Shown here piece after piece: positions 43,875-46,551 of a stretch of DNA of 46,551 bases (within the stretch, counting starts at the first letter, position 1; each line of letters starts with the position of its first letter). The DNA lies in assembly GCA_904374465.1 (NCBI GenBank), contig CAJFFY010000018.1, forward strand, positions 1 through 46,551, given 5' to 3'. A model generated the notes under the pieces. The model made no database searches and had not been told where the DNA came from. It saw nothing but the letters and a program-made list of their open reading frames with translations. The DNA is from an uncultured Subdoligranulum sp. (GTDB lineage Bacteria > Bacillota > Clostridia > Oscillospirales > Ruminococcaceae). The position numbers were made by a program, and so were the translations under genes.

Positions 43875-45532
43875 ACAAAACCTATTATGTTTGCAAATAT
43901 ACCCCCATCGAACTGCTGACCGCACTGGGCGCCCAGTGCGAAAACCTGAACGGCATGCAGGAGGGCTTTGACAGAGCCGACCAGATGGCCCACTCCAACA
44001 TCTGCGGTTTCGGCAAATCGCTGCTGGAGGCCGTCATGAGCGGCCAGGTCCACGAACTGGTGCTGGTGAACTGCTGCGACACCATCCGCAGTGTCTACGA
44101 CGTGCTGGAAGAGAGCGGCAAGCTGGACTTTTTGTACATGGTGGACATGCTGCACAGCGGCGGCGAATGCAGCCGCCAGCGCACCGCCGCCCAGCTGAAG
44201 GGGCTGGCCAAGGCCTATGCCGCCTACAAGGGCACCACCTTTGATGCAGGGGCCTTCCGGGCGGCCTTCCATGCGCCCGAAAAGACCCGCGGGCCCCACA
44301 TCAGCGTGCTGGGCGCCCGGATGGGCAAGGAACTGTTCGAGATGGTCCAGAACGCCATGCCCTACCCCGTGGAGAACGAAACCTGTGTGCACAACCGGTC
44401 GGTGGGCGAAGTGCTGCCCCCCGAGGATGCCGACTTTGACGCCCTGATGGAGTGGTACGCCGCCGAGCTGCTGGGCCAGGTGCCCTGCATGCGGATGATG
44501 GACAACACCGGCCGCAAACGGTTGTTCAATGACCCCGACCTGAAGGGCATCATCTATCACACGGTGAAATTCTGCGATTTTTACAGCTTTGAGTACGCCC
44601 AGGTGAAGCAGAGCGTGGCGGTACCGCTGCTGAAAATCGAATCGGACTACACGTTGCAGAGCAGCGGCCAGCTGCTGACCCGCCTGGAGGCCTTTGCCGA
44701 GAGCATGGACCCCAACCAGGGCGAAGAGAAGGAGATCAAGATGGGAAAAGGCTATTTTGCAGGCATTGACAGCGGTTCCACCAGCACCGACGTGGTGATT
44801 CTGGACAAAGACAAGCAGATGGTCACCGGCGTGATCCTGCCCACCGGCGCCGGTGCCGCCGTGGGTGCCGAGCGCGCCCTGGAGCAGGCCCTGGAACAGG
44901 CCGGGCTGCAGCGCGGCGACATCGACGCCATCGTCACCACCGGCTACGGCCGCACAGCCATCCAGGACGGCGACAAGAGCATCACCGAAATCACCTGCCA
45001 CGCCCGGGGCGCCCACTATCTGGATCCCAGCGTGCGCACCGTCATTGACATCGGCGGCCAGGACAGCAAGGTCATTCGGCTGGACGAGAACGGCGCCGTG
45101 GAAAACTTTGTGATGAACGACAAATGTGCCGCCGGCACCGGCCGTTTCCTGGAGATGATGGCCCGTACCATGGAGATGAACCTGGACGAGATGAGCAAGG
45201 CCGGGCTGCACTATAAAGAGGATATCACCATCTCCAGCATGTGCACGGTTTTTGCCGAGTCGGAGGTGGTCTCGCTGATCGCCCAGAACAAGCCCACCGA
45301 CGACATCGTCCACGGCCTGAACAAGGCCGTAGCCTCCAAGACCGCCGCCCTGGCCAAACGGGTAGGCGGCTCCGAGCGGTACATGATGACCGGCGGCGTG
45401 TCCAAAAACCAGGGCCTGGTCAAGACGCTGGAGGAAAAGCTGGGTACCACCCTGGTGGTCAGCGACAAAGCCCAGCTGTGCGGTGCCCTGGGCGCCGCCC
45501 TGTTTGCCATGGACATGGTCAAGACCCACTGA
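43871..45532 (+). CDS. fusion of a dehydratase-type subunit and its ATPase activator
   Basis: A 553-residue two-part protein. Residues 1 to about 285 are a second HgdB-like domain (YTPIELLTALGAQ, SNICGFGKSLLEAV, VNCCDTIRSVYDVL, HTVKFCDFYSFEYAQVK, PLLKIESDYTLQSSGQLLTRLEAF). From Met291 follows a complete HgdC/BadF-type activator: phosphate loop GIDSGSTSTDVVIL, IDIGGQDSK, and the two cysteines that hold its bridging [4Fe-4S] cluster, NDKCAAGTGRF and SSMCTVFAESEV, ending GALGAALFAMDM. These are usually separate genes. At the junction AAGGAG sits six bases before the ATG of Met291 (44741-44743), so a free 263-residue activator, normal for the family, may also be made. First start overlaps the previous gene (ATGA). 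Confidence 0.9.
   Translation: MNKTYYVCKYTPIELLTALGAQCENLNGMQEGFDRADQMAHSNICGFGKSLLEAVMSGQVHELVLVNCCDTIRSVYDVLEESGKLDFLYMVDMLHSGGECSRQRTAAQLKGLAKAYAAYKGTTFDAGAFRAAFHAPEKTRGPHISVLGARMGKELFEMVQNAMPYPVENETCVHNRSVGEVLPPEDADFDALMEWYAAELLGQVPCMRMMDNTGRKRLFNDPDLKGIIYHTVKFCDFYSFEYAQVKQSVAVPLLKIESDYTLQSSGQLLTRLEAFAESMDPNQGEEKEIKMGKGYFAGIDSGSTSTDVVILDKDKQMVTGVILPTGAGAAVGAERALEQALEQAGLQRGDIDAIVTTGYGRTAIQDGDKSITEITCHARGAHYLDPSVRTVIDIGGQDSKVIRLDENGAVENFVMNDKCAAGTGRFLEMMARTMEMNLDEMSKAGLHYKEDITISSMCTVFAESEVVSLIAQNKPTDDIVHGLNKAVASKTAALAKRVGGSERYMMTGGVSKNQGLVKTLEEKLGTTLVVSDKAQLCGALGAALFAMDMVKTH
44729..44743 (+). promoter_or_regulatory. internal Shine-Dalgarno and start codon for a free activator
   Basis: AAGGAG, six bases, ATG, in frame inside the fusion gene and exactly where the activator domain begins (GKGYFAGIDSG). 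Confidence 0.6.
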
Positions 45533-45542
45533 ATTTGCCAGT

Positions 45543-45581
45543 AAAAAAGACCTGCTTTCTTGCGAAAGCAGGTCTTTTTTT
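45543..45581. terminator. bidirectional terminator after the dehydratase-type operon
   Basis: Seventeen-base-pair stem with core GACCTGCTTTC/GAAAGCAGGTC, loop TTGC, six or more T on each strand. Confidence 0.92.
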
Positions 45582-45583
45582 GG

Positions 45584-46198
45584 TTATCGCAGCAGTTCCG
45601 GGTCGATGGGATGCTGTTTGAAGTAGTATTCCCGGTCGTTGTCGGTGATGGGGCGCAGCACCCGGCAGGGGTTGCCCACCGCCACCACATTGTCGGGCAG
45701 GTCTTTGGTGACCACACTGCCGGCACCTACCACCACATTGTCCCCGAGTGTGACCCCTGGCAGCAGCACCGCCCCCGCACCGATCCAGCAATTTTTACCG
45801 ATATGTATCGGGGCGTTGTACTGGTACCCCTGCGCACGCAATTCCGGCAGGATGGGATGTCCCGCCGTAGCCAACGTCACATTGGGGCCGAACATCGTGC
45901 AATCCCCCACATAGATGTGGGTGTCATCCACCAGCGTCAGGTTGAAGTTGGCATAGACGTTGTTGCCGAAGTGGACAAACTTGCCCCCGAAGTTGGCATG
46001 CAGCGGCGGTTCCACATAGCAATTTTCGCCGAGTTCCGCGAACATCTCCCGCAGCAGTGCCTGACGCTTTTTCCCTTCGCCGGGACGGGTGGCATTGTAG
46101 TCGTACAGCCGCTCCAGACAACGGGTCTGTTCTTCCACCACGGCAGGGTCGCTGGGCAGATACAGCGAAACGTTGTGCATCTTTTCCTGAACGGTCAT
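45584..46198 (-). CDS. sugar O-acetyltransferase (maltose/galactoside type)
   Basis: A 204-residue left-handed beta-helix acetyltransferase. The N-terminal Maa-type helix is followed by hexapeptide repeats (VHFGNNVYANFNLTLVDDTHIYVGDCTMFGPNV), the catalytic His in LATAGHPI, and IHIGKNCWIGAGAVLLPGVTLGDNVVVGAGSVVTKDLPDNVVAVGNPCRVLR. It acetylates a sugar hydroxyl from acetyl-CoA, usually seen as detoxification of non-metabolised sugars. Its start overlaps the end of the small membrane-protein gene (ATGA). Confidence 0.93.
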   Translation of the reverse strand: MTVQEKMHNVSLYLPSDPAVVEEQTRCLERLYDYNATRPGEGKKRQALLREMFAELGENCYVEPPLHANFGGKFVHFGNNVYANFNLTLVDDTHIYVGDCTMFGPNVTLATAGHPILPELRAQGYQYNAPIHIGKNCWIGAGAVLLPGVTLGDNVVVGAGSVVTKDLPDNVVAVGNPCRVLRPITDNDREYYFKQHPIDPELLR

Positions 46199-46428
46199 TT
46201 CCTTTCCTCCTCCGGCTGTGCCGCCAGATGGATCAGCTTGGCCATCAACGGCAGGTAGGTCACAAAGAAGAGGGGCAGCCCCAACGCCACCGCGGTCTTT
46301 TTGTGTCTGGGCGGAACCAGCGCCCCCACCGTAATTCCCAACCCCAACAGGCAGAATTTAAGCAGGGCCATGGTTTTCCAGTCGGACTCCTGCAGATAAC
46401 GGTCGGCCAGGACAAACAGCTTTTTCAT
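46195..46428 (-). CDS. small two-helix membrane protein
   Basis: A 77-residue protein: MKKLFVLADRYLQESDWKTM, then two predicted membrane helices (about 22-38 and 47-65) separated by a basic loop PPRHKKT. Closely similar short proteins are common in Firmicutes, often annotated only as a putative phosphate ABC transporter permease, without evidence. The ATG at 46426-46428 is chosen over a GTG three codons upstream because AAGAGGG fits it better. Probably co-transcribed with the O-acetyltransferase. Confidence 0.7.
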   Translation of the reverse strand: MKKLFVLADRYLQESDWKTMALLKFCLLGLGITVGALVPPRHKKTAVALGLPLFFVTYLPLMAKLIHLAAQPEEERK

Positions 46429-46452
46429 GGCGGGCACCCTCTTGGCACAAAA

Positions 46453-46551
46453 TTACAGGATGGCCCGGACGTCGGCCTCGGGCACCACGCTGTTGATGCC
46501 GCCGTGGGTCTGGGTGGAAAGGGACGCCGCGCAGCAGGCGAACCGGGTGAT
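46453..46551 (-). CDS. C-terminus of a probable PfkB-family kinase (cut by window edge)
   Basis: Only the last 32 codons are in the window (ending TAA at 46453-46455): RFACCAASLSTQTHGGINSVVPEADV... The A-A-x-L-S-x-Q/T-x-x-G pattern followed by a Pro and an acidic helix is like the end of ribokinase/fructokinase-type sugar or nucleoside kinases. The active site is outside the window, so this is tentative. Confidence 0.45.
   Translation of the reverse strand: MTRFACCAASLSTQTHGGINSVVPEADVRAIL

Overview
The window looks like chromosome of a GC-rich Gram-positive anaerobe of the gut Clostridia, most likely Oscillospiraceae/Ruminococcaceae in the Faecalibacterium-Subdoligranulum-Gemmiger neighbourhood. 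This is an inference from the bile salt hydrolase, strong AGGAGG-type ribosome binding sites, QTGD-type cell-wall sorting signals, sigma-A promoters, an ATP-dependent 2-hydroxyacyl-CoA dehydratase-type system and overall protein style; no rRNA is present to settle it. I see 43 complete or nearly complete genes plus one cut by the right edge. None ends in TAG; all end in TAA or TGA. There are no tRNA or rRNA genes, insertion sequences, phage genes or CRISPR arrays.

Layout. 103-1497 (-): ArsR-type metal sensor and ArsP-like permease, each with its own ATCAA-N6-TTGAT operator. 1650-2630 (+): bile salt hydrolase. 2645-4181 (-): secreted Cys-rich EF-hand-like peptide, ECF sigma factor and RsgI-like membrane anti-sigma factor. 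4366-7170 (-): OmpR-type regulator, histidine kinase and PepSY lipoprotein; 11-bp direct repeats sit at the same distance from the -10 box in front of both the regulator and the lipoprotein. 7319-8112: MarR regulator (+) and L-rhamnose mutarotase (-). 8113-8520: no protein gene, but a cluster of strong hairpins that may be a structured RNA. 8521-9793 (-): TlpA-like thioredoxin and CcdA. 10000-11403 (+): DUF1835-type protein and a GNAT acetyltransferase. 11529-14334 (+): glycosyltransferase, TVP38/DedA-type membrane protein, glycosyltransferase, probably for membrane glycolipid.

14389-20671 (-): the complete F-type ATP synthase operon, atpB-E-F-(H-A)-G-D-C. Delta and alpha are fused in one 679-residue chain, which conflicts with the usual one-delta, three-alpha stoichiometry. 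Divergent from it, 20889-23194 (+): a CitA/DcuS-type sensor kinase and its response regulator, then a GtrA-like membrane protein. 23814-32224 (-): two neighbouring cell-wall-anchored proteins that share a transglutaminase-like domain and YDG/MBG-type Ig-like repeats. The smaller is interrupted by an in-frame TAG; the larger has 1986 residues, with a zinc-ribbon-like segment before its sorting signal.

32452-36227 (-): an ion-transporter-superfamily permease behind a perfect consensus promoter, a TetR regulator, a metallo-beta-lactamase-fold hydrolase and an OB-fold lipoprotein. 36301-40831 (-): a sugar-type ABC transporter (ATPase, two permeases, substrate-binding lipoprotein with an extra C-terminal membrane anchor). 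41009-42370 (+): MATE efflux protein. 42585-45532 (+): two genes for a 2-hydroxyacyl-CoA dehydratase/benzoyl-CoA-reductase-type ATP-dependent reductase; the second fuses a catalytic-type subunit to the iron-sulfur ATPase activator and carries an internal Shine-Dalgarno plus ATG exactly at the junction. 45584-46551 (-): sugar O-acetyltransferase, a small membrane protein and the end of a probable PfkB-family kinase.

The least ordinary items are the delta-alpha fusion, the subunit-activator fusion with internal initiation signal, the amber-interrupted surface protein, the candidate RNA near 8.3-8.5 kb, and the paired response-regulator boxes. I could run no searches, so novelty claims are untested.
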